A DNA stretch of 64,000 nucleotides from Engraulis encrasicolus (Eukaryota > Chordata > Actinopteri > Clupeiformes > Engraulidae). Below, piece by piece: positions 25,701-36,989 of this stretch. Position numbers and translations under genes: made by a program. The stretch is from positions 21,480,776 through 21,544,775 of the forward strand of contig NC_085868.1 of the NCBI RefSeq assembly GCF_034702125.1, read 5' to 3'. Every line of letters begins with the position of its first letter. The stretch's first letter is position 1. Under the pieces are notes generated by a model. It was not told the DNA's origin. It did no database searches and worked only from the letters and a program-made list of their open reading frames with translations.

Positions 25701-26461
25701 ATTCACACACTCCATATTGTCAGCTAAAGTGGCCAAACAAATTCTGTTCCAACTCTCGTAGGGAAATAAATCCCTTTTAACTGTCGGGAGGAGAACATAC
25801 AAAGATGCCACCGCTTTAGGATTTGTACCGTTCATAACCACGGATAATATAATAAATAATATAACAAACACAAACTAAAAAACGCACCCCCAAACAAACT
25901 AAAAAAAAAATAAAAAAAAAGAAATAATTTTCCTTTTTTTTGTTTTTTTTTTGTCTTGTTTTTTGATTTTTTTAATTAAAAGCAAAAAAAAAAAAAAAAA
26001 TTTTTTTAAAATTTATAATAAAAGGATGAAAAAAAAAAAAATTAAATAAAAAACAAAGATAATAAAGGAAAAAAAAAAAAAAAGTAAATAAAAAATAACA
26101 GAAAGAGAAAAAAGTAAATAAAAAAAAAATAAAAAAAAAAAAAATAACAGAAAAAACAAATATAAAGAACAAGAAAAAAATAAAATACAAAAAAAAAAAA
26201 AATAAGTCAAATATAAATAGAAAAAATAATTAAATAAAGAAATAAAATAAATAAAAAAATAAAAAGAAAAAGGAAAAAAATAAAAAAAAAGAAAAAAAAA
26301 AGACAAAAAATAAAAAAAAAAAAATCGTAAAAAAAAAAATAAAAAAAAAAAAAAAAAATAAAAAGAAACAAAACAGAGAGAAAAGGAAAAAGAAAAAAAA
26401 AAAAGAAGAAAAAAAACAAGAAAAAAAAAAAAAAAAATGAGTCGGAAAAAAAAAAAAACAA

Positions 26462-26505
<44 letters not shown>

Positions 26506-29500
26506 AGACTTGAAAAAAAGGAAAAAAAATAAAAACGGAACTAGTTTTACGGTGCCCAAAACCTGCCTTGAGGGAGAAGGTTGTGGCGAGGTTGGGGGGC
26601 GTGATGGGAAGGAGAAGGGCATAGCAAATCCGTTGGTAAAAAGTGTAATCATGGCAGCCAAATTCAGACCAATATATAGCCGTTTCATAGAGTGTATTTT
26701 GAAACACTTAGACCTACGTTTAAACTTTACCACAGGTTTGCTTCAGTCAACCGTTTGCTAGTAACACTGGCTAGCAAGCTAAACGTAAAACCAAGGGCTG
26801 TTAAAAATGTGGCACAATGTTGATAATTTGTTATTCAAACTGAACACTTCCTCAATGGTATCGGATGACATCATATTTTAAACCAGCATTTAGGAAATAA
26901 CGCAATAGCCAAATGTAGTTCCCCATGTCTTTGAATGAATGAACTAGCTGTCTCGGTTTTGAAAACAAATAGGGTTAACTTACACTTTTAAAGTCATAAA
27001 ACAAAATTCTACGAAATAATCAATAAGCATTTGTAGCATATTGGGGTCGCGCGCCTTTAAACCACAGCGGTAGTCTGCTGTGGTGCGTGCGTCATGTGAC
27101 TACGTTGGCACAAATTGGCAAGTCTTTAAAAGCAGGCACAGTTCACTGTGAAGATGAGGCAGATCCTTATGTTTGGCAAGTGTGCCAGTAGGTCCTTTAG
27201 CCGAAGCTCGGGTGGATCCGCGTTTTACGCACATGTGGCATTTGCGTAGAGCGGAGTTCCTGTATCCATCTTGGCTGTGGGCCTTTGGCTTGGTCGTAGC
27301 CTATTTGGTATGTAGCCATCTTTCCTTTGTCTGATGGCATTATAGTTGGCATGTGCAGCCTCTCATTTAATGTCATTACCTAGGCATTGGGCTGGTGTCG
27401 TACTCCTCTGCCGGCTGGTTCATCTGCTCCTGCTTTAGAGACTGTGCCTCATCTCTCGCGGTATGTCCCCATCATTTCCCCTCTGATTCTGAGCGTGCAT
27501 TGATTGATTGATTGATTTATTCATGTGTGTAACTGAACTGTTTGTGTGCAGGTGGTGAGGGTCCCCAAACTCGCCAAGCGAACTGCTACAGACGGGTTGC
27601 TGTTTTGTTTGGAATGGATGTGCACTGAGTGCGTGTTTGTCTGAATATCTGAGTTGCCTTTGGTAGGCTATGTGAGACGCACATGTGGATGAATGCTGGA
27701 ACGATCGCTGACTTTGTTGTTTTTAATATTTTGTTTGGTTAACTACATTACTGTCATTTTGTTTACACTGCACTTGTGATTAGGCTAGTGTACCTGTGCC
27801 AAGCTCCGCCGACCCCATATAATCTTGCGTGCAGTGCTATAGAGTGCCCGTTTGGCACCAGTGTGATTTGCAGTGATACTCGTGTGTAATCATTATTCTT
27901 TATTTTTATTTATAGTTTGTTGTGTTTTGTCTGGGTGGGTTGATTTTACACCTTGAGTTACAAAGGGTCGGGGAACGTATTTGGTATGGGACATCAAGCG
28001 GATCCAATTGTGCTCCGTAGAAAATGCTGATTCTTTGTAGTACAGCCACCATAGTTGTCCAAATCTGTTTCTACTGTGTCTTTTTAAAGTAGTTGGCACA
28101 TTTTAAAAACAACTGTCTGAATAAAAAGAAAGTCAACTGTCCCTTGCCTCCTGTCTCAGTCCTATAACGAACCTGTGTGCCTAGTGCATTAATACAAGTT
28201 TCTAGAGGGCAAAACATCTCCCTCTAGTGGCGTAGTCGTGCAATTTAATATTAAAAGTTAGTAATTACCTTGGGTAATCAAAATCTCCACTCTGCTACAA
28301 TTGACGTAGATTCGGCAGGATTAGGACTTAAGGGACAGGTGGTTTTATTTTCTTTCATTTTTGGCGTAATTTATATTTATGTGGTGTGAGTGCTTGAGTG
28401 TTTGAAGGTATTTGCACAAACAAAACAGCAACCCGTTCTGCGGATGACTCGGACTGCACATCAGGAGAGCCTCGTTCGTCCTTGTGAAGTTGCTGAATAT
28501 CTCCTGTAAAATGTGGGAAGAAGAACGTGAAGAATTGGCTGAGATTATGGACATGGTAAGACGGCAGGGGCAGCAAATCAGCCAGCTGTCTGAGGGTATC
28601 GCCAGGTTGCAGCAGTCTCCAACAAGGCTGCGTGGTGGTGAACCCTTCCTATGTTGGCGATGCCAAAAACCAGGACACATGGCACGGAACTGTGACGGCG
28701 TGCGGGTCCCGGCTGGTACCCAAGCCCCTCCGTCTGCCCAATCCAGGATGGATGGGCTGTCCTCCCCATTTCAGCCGACTGGAATACCAACCTCTGCGGG
28801 CAGAGGGAACCGCAGTCCCACTGGGGGGCCGTCGGGCCCAAAAGACTGGTCTTCACCATCTGTCTTGCATTGTTTGTTGATATGTGTATGTGTATGTGTG
28901 TGCATGTTAGTGTTTAATTTGTTTGGGGCATTCTAGAGTGTGCGAGCGGGCCTGTGTGTGGTGCACGCTTGTGTGTTTGCGCTGTGTGCGTGCGAAAGAT
29001 ATGGTGATCGCGTGACCCGATACCCTGGGATGGTTAACTAGCAGGGTATTTTTGGGATTAGTTATTAGTGTGCTCTTTTTATTGTGTCGTCGGGGCGACG
29101 ACAAAAACGCTGGGGGCAGAATGTAGCATAATGGGGTCTGCGCCTTTAAACCACAGCGGTAGTCTGCTGTGGTGCGTGCGTCATGTGACTACGTTGGCAC
29201 AAATTGGCAAGTCTTTAAAAGCAGGCACAGTTCACTGTGAAGATGAGGCAGATCCTTATGTTTGGCAAGTGTGCCAGTAGGTCCTTTAGCCGAAGCTCGG
29301 GTGGATCCGCGTTTTACGCACATGTGGCATTTGCGTAGAGCGGAGTTCCTGTATCCATCTTGGCTGTGGGCCTTTGGCTTGGTCGTAGCCTATTTGGTAT
29401 GTAGCCATCTTTCCTTTGTCTGATGGCATTATAGTTGGCATGTGCAGCCTCTCATTTAATGTCATTACCTAGGCATTGGGCTGGTGTCGTACTCCTCTGC

Positions 29501-31991
29501 CGGCTGGTTCATCTGCTCCTGCTTTAGAGACTGTGCCTCATCTCTCGCGGTATGTCCCCATCATTTCCCCTCTGATTCTGAGCGTGCATTGATTGATTGA
29601 TTGATTTATTCATGTGTGTAACTGAACTGTTTGTGTGCAGGTGGTGAGGGTCCCCAAACTCGCCAAGCGAACTGCTACAGACGGGTTGCTGTTTTGTTTG
29701 GAATGGATGTGCACTGAGTGCGTGTTTGTCTGAATATCTGAGTTGCCTTTGGTAGGCTATGTGAGACGCACATGTGGATGAATGCTGGAACGATCGCTGA
29801 CTTTGTTGTTTTTAATATTTTGTTTGGTTAACTACATTACTGTCATTTTGTTTACACTGCACTTGTGATTAGGCTAGTGTACCTGTGCCAAGCTCCGCCG
29901 ACCCCATATAATCTTGCGTGCAGTGCTATAGAGTGCCCGTTTGGCACCCGTGTGGTTTGCAGTGATACTCGTGTGTAATCATTATTCTTTATTTTTATTT
30001 ATAGTTTGTTGTGTTTTGTCTGGGTGGGTTGATTTTACACCTTGAGTTACAAAGGGTCGGGGAACGTATTTGGTATGGGACATCAAGCGGATCCAATTGT
30101 GCTCCGTAGAAAATGCTGATTCTTTGTAGTACAGCCACCATAGTTGTCCAAATCTGTTTCTACTGTGTCTTTTTAAAGTAGTTGGCACATTTTAAAAACA
30201 ACTGTCTGAATAAAAAGAAAGTCAACTGTCCCTTGCCTCCTGTCTCAGTCCTATAACGAACCTGTGTGCCTAGTGCATTAATACAAGTTTCTAGAGGGCA
30301 AAACATCTCCCTCTAGTGGCGTAGTCGTGCAATTTAATATTAAAAGTTAGTAATTACCTTGGGTAATCAAAATCTCCACTCTGCTACACATTGATAGTAT
30401 AAAAGCTTCAGATATACTTTTTGTACCTTTGTGTATCACCTAATATAAATAAATCAATACTTACTGGAGAGCGCTGTTCGGTTGTGTCTGCCCCACAAAA
30501 AACTGTACCAACGTCCGTTAGATTTTACAGCGCGTCCCGCGTTTGTGAATCAGATATGGATGCGATTATGGTCCGCGTTTTGACGGTAGAATTTGGGGCG
30601 GCGCACGGTGGCGACCCTGATCCACCAAGTGGAACCCAAAGGAATGTGACAGTGACACGGATGTGGTGACTTGAACGCGGCTCCGCATCGGAGTCCTCTG
30701 CTGTGTGGGTAGCCTGATCAGGGACTGAGGTTGCAAATTAGCTATCTAGCTATAAACCTTTCATGTATTCACATCTGCAAGTTGTGTCATGGCTCTGCCA
30801 TGTCATGTTTGTAACAATGTGCACTGCATTGTCCCTGCCAAATAAACTACAAATAAAAAAAAATAAAATGATTGTTGTTATTGGTTATCATTCCTAGATG
30901 GTGCCACTACCTTTAATTCTGTTTATATTTAGGAAAAGTGTGTTAAGTATGGTGGCCATCTTGCATCCGTCCACAATAAAGCTGAACAAACTACAGTGAA
31001 CGAAATATCAACGTCTGAGATCAAATCTTGGATTGGGGGCGTCGGAAACCAGATGGTAATACGTATATTGCATAATTTTGTGTACTTCTGCCAATAATAC
31101 AAGTATCTATTTTTTGTGCTTTATATTGTTTGTTTGCTTATATGTTTTTTATTGATACTTATTAGCAATCCAAATGTTGTTGTGATTTTCAGCATATTTC
31201 AAAGTGACTGACTTAAATGACATTGTAAATAAACAAAAATTCCACTTGCAGCCTGGTAATACTTACAGTTGGACTGATGGCACCACAATTGACTTCAAGA
31301 ATTGGGCAAACTCTGAGCCAAACAATAGCGGGGATAATGAACACTGCATGGACAATGACCACTGTACGTATGTCACTTAGCTATTGAAGAGGCTATTTTT
31401 AAATATTAATTAATCAGTAAATTATTAAAAAGGCATCTCTACAGTCATCTCGAAAAATGAAAATCAGGCCTTTAAAGGTACACTGTGCAGGAAATGGTCA
31501 AAAAAGTACTGCAACTATGTTGGTCATTGAAACTGGGTTGCCAATTGCCAAATTTGATCTTTTATGAAGTTAACTGAGAAATAAACCAATATTTTCTAGT
31601 ATGGCCCAAGTACAGTTATTTTTGCAGCTAAAAATGGCTATTTCTAGAAATTCAAAATGGCGGACCATGGAAAAGATCCCCATTTTCATGTATGAAAAGT
31701 AAATTTTTTCCAGTCAAAATGAATACTTTGAATTTGATGGTGGTGTTAAGTACAGTATTCATGAAAAAGGTAACATTAGTGAATGGGTAGCATGGATTCT
31801 GGAAATAACCAACTAAAAATCTCACACAGTGTACCTTTAACTTCTCTTTGTTTTCTGAATATCTGTAACAGCTGTAATAATATAACAAATATAATGTTTA
31901 TTTTACCTGAGAAAAACATTGCACCACATGTCACAATGGTACACTGCAGTATCCAGTTCTTTTCTCTTCCAACACATGTGCAGGTGCAGCC

Positions 31992-32073
<82 letters not shown>

Positions 32074-32543
32074 CTCTACTATGGTAAAACTGATCTCAGA
32101 ATCCATTTTCAGTACAAGCTAGCAAGCTAAACCCCTAGAGCAACAGCCGCACAATATGACAACACAGTGTGTCTACATGGGTACGACTAGTGTGTTTTGA
32201 TCCTAAATAACATTTAACGGCCATAATGTCGTTCTACATGTACATCTAATTTGCACGATATTCTGTCGTCACTAGTTAGCTCGGCCTCCTAATCCACTCC
32301 TCACAATTTGATTGGCCTGATTAAGTTTTGCAAAACAACCGCAACCGACTGGATTGTCCCTGAGAGCATCTTCAATTTGCGGCCGCTAGGGGCGTCAAGA
32401 TTTCTAGGCTAGCAAAATGTAAAATATTGGATGAATGAAGTGTATATGTTTAATTTTTTCTGTTCTCTTCTTCAACAGCAAAAGGCGGAAAGTGGAATGA
32501 CGATACTTGCCACAAGAAACTGCCATATGTTTGTGCCGTTTAG
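19763..32543 (+). CDS. Secreted C-type lectin (CTLD) protein, copy 1
   Basis: Five coding exons: 19763-19841, 21629-21738, 30933-31055, 31252-31363 and 32479-32543, all with GT-AG introns (phases 1,0,0,1). They give 162 residues. Residues 1 to about 25 are a hydrophobic signal peptide (MKLTISMATL start), and the rest is one long-form CTLD with cysteines at 34, 49, 66, 136, 152 and 160 in the canonical spacing. W96-I-G-G is the family WIGG motif, EPN lies at 126-128, and WND at 147-149 with E134 before C136: the calcium-site-2 set associated with mannose-type binding. One sequon (N128-N-S) lies in that loop. The closest known architecture is fish ladderlectin, nattectin and type II antifreeze proteins. 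Which sugar it binds, or whether it binds ice, cannot be told. Exon 2 differs from copy 2, being 21 nt longer with a 10-C run on which the frame depends. Intron 2 is inflated to 9.2 kb. A direct-repeat paralog lies 23.5 kb downstream. Confidence 0.9.
19850..20495. mobile_element. PIF/Harbinger-like MITE in lectin copy 1 intron 1
   Basis: Ends AGCTGGGCTTACAC / GTGTATGCCGCCT flanked by TAA on both sides (19847-19849 and 20496-20498). It starts 8 bp after the exon 1 splice donor. Copy 2 has no insertion at the equivalent position (tag at 43366). The same family is at 41438-41977, flanked by TTA. A 3-bp TWA target is typical of PIF/Harbinger. Confidence 0.85.
20513..21102. mobile_element. MITE in lectin copy 1 intron 1
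   Basis: Imperfect inverted ends TGGTGTGTTCC / GGAACAGACCA bound about 590 bp that copy 2 lacks: there 'gctagatttagtttg' runs straight into 'ggttagttg'. Short open frames inside are not conserved. Confidence 0.6.
21848..22017 (+). mobile_element. tRNA-derived SINE in lectin copy 1 intron 2
   Basis: A 5' tRNA-like head with a perfect pol III B box GGTTCGATTCC (near 21901), then 'ctgccaatccttccccgtctctct', and a 3' part 'ctgtcctgtcaaaaataaag...aaaaagccca'. An equivalent copy sits at the same intron position in copy 2 (52981-53126), and a better-preserved relative is at 58755-58930. Confidence 0.85.
23805..25782. repeat. Long noisy palindrome (probable artefact)
   Basis: The left arm 23805-24365 recurs in reverse complement across about 24370-25782, centred near 24368. 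Matching landmarks include 'aagcccaccaag' (24309) with 'cttggtgggctt' (24414), 'gtgtccaaagtcc' (24180) with 'ggactttggacac' (25024), and 'gatgcgggcatcg' (24042) with 'cgatgcccacatc' (25395). The arms differ mainly by indels, and the right arm is inflated by T/G-, C/A- and CCACCC-rich low-complexity blocks. This pattern fits an uncorrected fold-back long read better than an evolved repeat. Confidence 0.7.
25860..26520. repeat. A-rich low-complexity tract
   Basis: About 660 bp of almost only A with scattered T, G and C. All minus-strand 'F-rich' open frames here are composition artefacts. It directly follows the noisy palindrome and is probably part of the same low-quality region. Confidence 0.85.
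27032..28299 (+). repeat. 5' LTR
   Basis: TG...CA-bounded. It contains a TTTAAAAG TATA-like motif near 27125 and an AATAAA at 28120-28125 about 180 bp before its end. By eye it differs from the 3' LTR at about five positions, most near its first 25 bases and near 27860. Confidence 0.92.
28484..28936 (+). CDS. Truncated gag-like protein with CCHC zinc knuckle
   Basis: A 150-codon frame in the retrotransposon interior. After a short acidic, glutamine-rich coiled-coil-like start it carries one Cys-X2-Cys-X4-His-X4-Cys knuckle (CWRCQKPGHMARNC, about residues 58-71), the nucleic-acid-binding motif of retroelement nucleocapsids. It is followed by a proline/glycine-rich tail that ends in low-complexity TG-rich sequence. 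It is far shorter than a full gag, and no capsid core is visible. The start could instead be the ATG at 28511. Confidence 0.6.
   Translation: MKLLNISCKMWEEEREELAEIMDMVRRQGQQISQLSEGIARLQQSPTRLRGGEPFLCWRCQKPGHMARNCDGVRVPAGTQAPPSAQSRMDGLSSPFQPTGIPTSAGRGNRSPTGGPSGPKDWSSPSVLHCLLICVCVCVCMLVFNLFGAF
29112..29121 (+). promoter_or_regulatory. Polypurine tract
   Basis: GGGGGCAGAA immediately before the 3' LTR, in the position expected for plus-strand DNA priming. Confidence 0.6.
29122..30388 (+). repeat. 3' LTR
   Basis: Near-identical copy of 27032-28299, including the AATAAA (about 30209). Confidence 0.92.
30735..30869 (+). mobile_element. Retroelement 3' end with poly(A)
   Basis: Ends 'tgccaaataaactacaaataaaaaaaaataaa'-type tail directly at the junction with intron sequence shared with copy 2. 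The same 3' sequence occurs reversed at 58531-58655. The sequence upstream (30393-30734) has no recognised gene and may be the rest of the same element. Confidence 0.7.
31476..31836. mobile_element. TTAA-target MITE in lectin copy 1 intron 4
   Basis: Ends AGGTACACTGTG / CACAGTGTACCT flanked by TTAA (31472-31475 and 31837-31840). The copy 2 equivalent 'gaccttcaacatctcttt' (about 53806) shows the site without the insert. The same family is at 58943-59300 in opposite orientation. Confidence 0.9.
31994..32072. repeat. (TG)n in lectin copy 1 intron 4
   Basis: About 39 TG units. An equivalent TG tract occupies the same intron position in copy 2 (53982-54055). Confidence 0.95.
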
Positions 32544-33396
32544 GCACTACGAGGAACATGACTGCAATTTGAAGCTTCAATTTTTCTTTTTTTCCCTGGA
32601 AATGACAGCTTGGAGCTGCATTTCTTGCTTCAAGCTACATAAAATGCATACATATAAAACATGATTTAAAAAATGCATAAGCGTGTCTATTCACCAGTGG
32701 AGGGAGGGTTGCACATGCATGATGAATAAGAAAGACTGCACCGTGAAACATGTAGTGTTACTTCTACACCCAGAAAGTCAATTTAAACATCTTCTTAAGT
32801 GCTTTTGGTCTAAGAGTACTCTGCAAGTGTTGAATTAAGAATGTATTTTGTACTGTATAGGGTTCATAATGGGACCAAACATTCCCCTGTGTGGTCACCA
32901 TCAGCACTGGGGGCAGTTGTGGCCTAAAGGTTGGAACATGGAATTGTGAAGTGTTTACCTGACGTTAAGCTTTATTCAAAATGAAAGTGAGTTAATTCTG
33001 AATTAAATGCTTCATGTAAACGTTGCAGCTTACAAGCCATAATGAAGTCTTAGCAATTGGTGATGGTATTGTATATCCATCCTTTGATTGAATGTTTTTT
33101 CGGCATCAGAGCATGAAACTGCAATCCAAAGCTGCGGTTCCCTTGAGCAATGCACTTAACTCTACATTTCGACTGTAACCAACATCCTGTACCTAAATAA
33201 CCACCAGTTGCTTTGGATGAAAGTGTCAGCCACATACTTTTGTTATTCACCACATTGTGTGCGCTCCCTCACATCACTGTGACTGGATCCAACCCAGACC
33301 ACCCATTAGCTGCTGCTGCTACTACCAGACTGTAGACTGTCTCACCCTCTTGGCCCCCCAACCTATGACTATCGCCCAACTACTGTAATCAATAAA
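32544..33396 (+). other. 3' UTR and polyadenylation region, lectin copy 1
   Basis: Strongly similar to the copy 2 3' region ('gaagcttcaatttttctttttt' and 'gcataagcgtgtctattcacc'). AATAAA at 33391-33396 in 'caataaaggcatgatcaaaag' is shared with copy 2 and is the best poly(A) signal. Copy 1 has about 390 bp more than copy 2 in the second half. Confidence 0.6.
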
Positions 33397-34798
33397 GGCA
33401 TGATCAAAAGACAACCTACAGGGTGCTGTGTTATGACTGTAAGTATAGCCTAAACACCAGGGGCCTGAACTAAGAAACTGCATAAAACAGGTTAAGTTAA
33501 AGGTAGGGTTGGAGATCTTTGAAAAACGGTTCCTGTGAGCTATATTTTTGAAAATACACAGCCCGCCTCTCCCTTCAAAGCCACGCCTTCAAAACACATG
33601 AACGCGCATGCAGTCTGTCAAGTGTTCGGATTATCCCGGGAACCCACGAGAGCTCACGAGAGCTCACGAGGCGGGGGGGCGGGCTAGAAGCCACGACAAA
33701 GCGACTAGCCAAGCTAACTTCCAGCCATGGCACTGTCTCCGGCTACGGTAAGAATGTTCAACATCACAATAAACGCACAGGCCGTCATGGTTGCCATTTC
33801 AAGAAATATTGATGACAGTAGATGTATACTAGATTAGTTATTGAACTTGACTTGATACGTGTTACTTAGATATCTCATTCTAACTTCCTAACACTGATGA
33901 CAGATGCTATACCGTCATCCCTAGACAGTAGTTCTAGCCAGTAGCTACAGTACTGACACATGGATTTATTTTGACAGATGTGTACCGCAGTATACATTTT
34001 ACTATTGTATTTATATATACCCGACACCACAATCCGTAGTGTTTTAGGCTATGACTTCAGATTTCACTTGGGTTGTCGCACGCGCAGACACAGGGACAGA
34101 GGGAGTAAAGAAAAACAACCGAACTGATCAACGCTAATGAAATTGTTTTGGCTGACGATATTTTCATATGCTTTAGACCTTCCACGACCACGAGAGCTCC
34201 AGCTCTGACTTTCCTGGCCCATCACAATCATAACGACCTAACAGCCCAGTAGGACCGATGGCCAGAGATGGAGGAGGAGGAAGATAGACGCAGCAGAGGT
34301 CGGGGGTATTGATTAGGGAGACTCCAACAGAATTGACGCCCTGCTAACTGTAAGGATGTACATTCATCCCTCAATAACATTGTCCTGCTGTATTCCTCCA
34401 GATGTGTAAGTATTGTAATGGATGTTATCACAACGGATGTACTCTATATCGCAACACGAGTAGGCTACACGAGTACACCTGTTGTGATAACCATTACAAT
34501 ATTTCTACTCCTATGAGTAGTAATGTGATAATACATGGTTGTAGGTACACAACACCAGTGGTAGTTCAAGTACATCCATAAAAGCCCATCTACTTCATAC
34601 ATCTGTGTAACCCCTGGCACAACACCAGTTTGTAAGAAATTGACTGAAAACGTTGTATGCATATAATTGGCACATCTTTATTTATATACACAATAATGAT
34701 TGCTTATGTCCATATTGGTCTTATTGTCAATAGAGTTATTTAGTCCCCATCATCAAATAGAAAATGCACTACATAAAATGTATTTATTGCTTTGCAGG

Positions 34799-35190
34799 CC
34801 TTGATTCAATCATTGAATTTGAAGCAATCCCATCGGTTACTGCAGCGTGCCCTGACCCGTGACCCCAGTTTGATGTTCGACCTGGCACATGACATCTGGT
34901 CCTCAGTCACAACTCAGTAGCACAACCAACCTGGCGCCTCTGCGCAATCTGTAAGGAGATGCCCATGAACATTGAAAAGGAAATGCTGTGGTGTTCTCAG
35001 TTTTGATAAGACTTTGGGCTGATGTAGGACCAGGTGAGAGAAACGGTCTCTTCAGGCATGCAGCCTACAGACAGTATGGGGCACTTGAACAGGGCTGACG
35101 TTGTAATACACAGTACAATACCCAGGATTAGCCAGGGTTACCCTGCTCCACTAGAGCAATATAAAAGGTTTATACAGAGTACGGTATAAA
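34799..35190 (+). pseudogene. Decayed P2X7-ballast-like domain fragment
   Basis: After a 'ttgctttgcag' acceptor-like site, three frames together carry a recognisable series: an LTRDP...W segment (about 34845), then W-R-L-C-A-I-C-K-E-M-P (about 34932), then RHAAYRQYGALEQG (about 35056). A Cys-X2-Cys-X2-Met-Pro pattern followed by RHAAYRQ resembles the zinc-binding cytoplasmic ballast domain at the P2X7 C terminus and the many fish 'P2X7-like' proteins that contain only this domain (from memory of the family). Stops and frameshifts break it. It lies inside the TTAA transposon, so it probably came with it. Confidence 0.5.
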
Positions 35191-35872
35191 ACACAGCACA
35201 AACCGGCAGTGTGCAGACTTTTATTATTTTTCATTATCTGTAGGAGCATTCATCTGTACATCTCACCTTTTTGGTTTGGAACCACGTTTGTCTTGTTACC
35301 ATTGTTTTTTTCATACATAGAAAATAAATGAAACCTGTCAAATGTTTCTTCTGATTGTGGTCTTGTGGAATATATAAATTATGTAACCATGCATTTTCAG
35401 TCAGAGAATGAATTAAAAAAGCCACACAGTCAAATTGTGTCCACCAATATTTACTGTCATTGAAATGTATGGACAATTTAAACAATGTATTACACATGAC
35501 ACTAGATACATTACTTTATACTATATTTACAGTTGTCATTACCACACAAGAACTCTGGGAAGGTGGGTAAGTGCAGCAACTGTGAAGGGCCTAGTTTGAG
35601 GTTGGAGGCGTCTGTGCTGTAAAAAGATAAACAGAATTAGAAATCACATATCTGACAGTAGCTCCAGTGACATTTTAAATGTAAGTAACCTGGGTTGTTG
35701 GGGCAGGGACACAAAAAATAACTCCTTTATCTGGGCTCACCTGGTTGTGAGTGTCTGCGGTCAGCCATCCCTCTTAGGGTAGAAAGTCTTCTTGTCCTGG
35801 AACTTTTATTGTGCAATTTTCCATATCTGTAACAAGCAATGTGTTAGACTATATTAGGGCTTCATTACATCA

Positions 35873-36050
35873 AATTACACAGCAGGGTTTTACAGGGTGT
35901 TGGCTACAGTCCCAGGACCTAAGTGGACTTGTGTGCCTTGCTCAAGTGCACTTCAGCTGTGGATGGAGGTGTAGGTAAGGAGAGGTAAGGATGGGATTTC
36001 AACCTGCTTCTCTCTGATCTTAGGACCACCTCTCACCATCAGGTGACGGC
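35873..36050 (-). repeat. Degenerate tRNA-derived repeat
   Basis: Shares 'tgccttgctcaag...cacttcagc' and the following block with 7012-7245, with a damaged B-box region. Confidence 0.5.
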
Positions 36051-36626
36051 TGGCTGCTACCTCAAATTTCATTCATGGCCCTAGTTATGTTCTGTAATCA
36101 GCATTGTTTTGACCTTACACAAATAAATGTAAATGCATTCTGCACCATGGGGGGCTGTGAAGACCTTTGAGAATATTTGCAGAACTACATACTGAATTGA
36201 GCCATCCGCCTTTCTCTTGGTTGGTGTGTTGAGATGGTGACTGCAGTCCAGGCTTCTTGGATTGGAGGAGAAAAGCTGTGGCTTTTACTGGCATAAGTAT
36301 GTGGTTGTGGAAGGACCCTGTCGGCTGTTGACCTGAGGGAAAAAAGAGCACAAATTGCATATTAGCACAGAGCCCATGCTTAGACCATAGACAGATAAAT
36401 CATCTGGCACAATCTGCATGCAACCAACAGAACCTAGAAAGAGAAAGATTAGCAGCAATACACAAAGGGGACAAGTATACAAAAACATGCAAAGTGTTCT
36501 GATAAGGTGCATGGAGGTAGTCTGTGTTGATTCCAGCAACCTCAAAGACTGAAAAGTGTCCCAGTGTGTTGAATTGAAAACTTGGCGCGTGCGCGCGCGC
36601 ACACATAGGAATATCATAATTTAGTG

Positions 36627-36989
36627 CAGTGTTTCTCAACAGGGGTGCCGGGGCACCCTGGGGTGCCGTAGGGCCCCCTCAGGGGTGCCGCGGAAACGTG
36701 GCTGATAAATAAATTATATAACATAAAACATATTTGTCAAAATTGATAAGTTAATGTTAGTCAGTGGAATCTTTGATCTGCCATTTACGCACAATAAAGT
36801 AAATATTGGTCACCCCAGCTGCAACTTTGAACGTAGGTCGTGCTACTAGGTTGTGTGTCTCCAAATGTGTTACATTCTAAGCTTGTGTGGTATCGGATGT
36901 GATGCTATATGGCTACTTGGTTTGGGGTGCCTTGAAATTTTCCATGAATTGAAAGGGTGCCTCGCCTAAAAAAAGGTTGAGAAACACTG
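36627..36989. mobile_element. hAT MITE nested in TTAA transposon
   Basis: Inverted ends CAGTGTTTCTCAAC / GTTGAGAAACACTG with a perfect 8-bp target duplication atttagtg (36619-36626 and 36990-36997). Confidence 0.95.

Larger units (their letters stand above)
27032..30388 (+). mobile_element. Non-autonomous LTR retrotransposon
   Basis: Two nearly identical direct repeats (27032-28299, 1268 bp; 29122-30388, 1267 bp) both start TGTAGCATA and end CTCTGCTACA, and flank an 822-bp interior. The 4-bp target duplication catt is at 27028-27031 and 30389-30392. The interior keeps a gag-like zinc knuckle and a polypurine tract but has no protease, reverse transcriptase or integrase, so movement would have needed a partner. 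A canonical primer-binding site was not recognised after the 5' LTR. Confidence 0.93.
22110..30869. other. About 8.7-kb expansion of lectin copy 1 intron 2
   Basis: In copy 2 the SINE is followed within about 140 bp by exon 3. In copy 1 the same flanks ('tgtgttaattatgattataatg' at about 22056 and 'ttatcattcctagatggtgcc' at about 30885) are separated by this insert. Its contents are unassigned sequence 22180-23800, a noisy palindrome 23805-25782, an A-rich tract 25860-26520, unassigned sequence 26521-27027, an LTR retrotransposon 27032-30388, and a retroelement 3' end 30735-30869. Confidence 0.75.

Noticed and set aside
24433..26733. Many Pro- or Phe-rich frames up to 189 codons
   Set aside because: Low-complexity and A-rich probable assembly noise; no domains and frames on both strands.
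28055..30188. Two identical 68-codon minus-strand frames
   Set aside because: They lie in the two LTRs and are identical because the LTRs are; no coding function expected.
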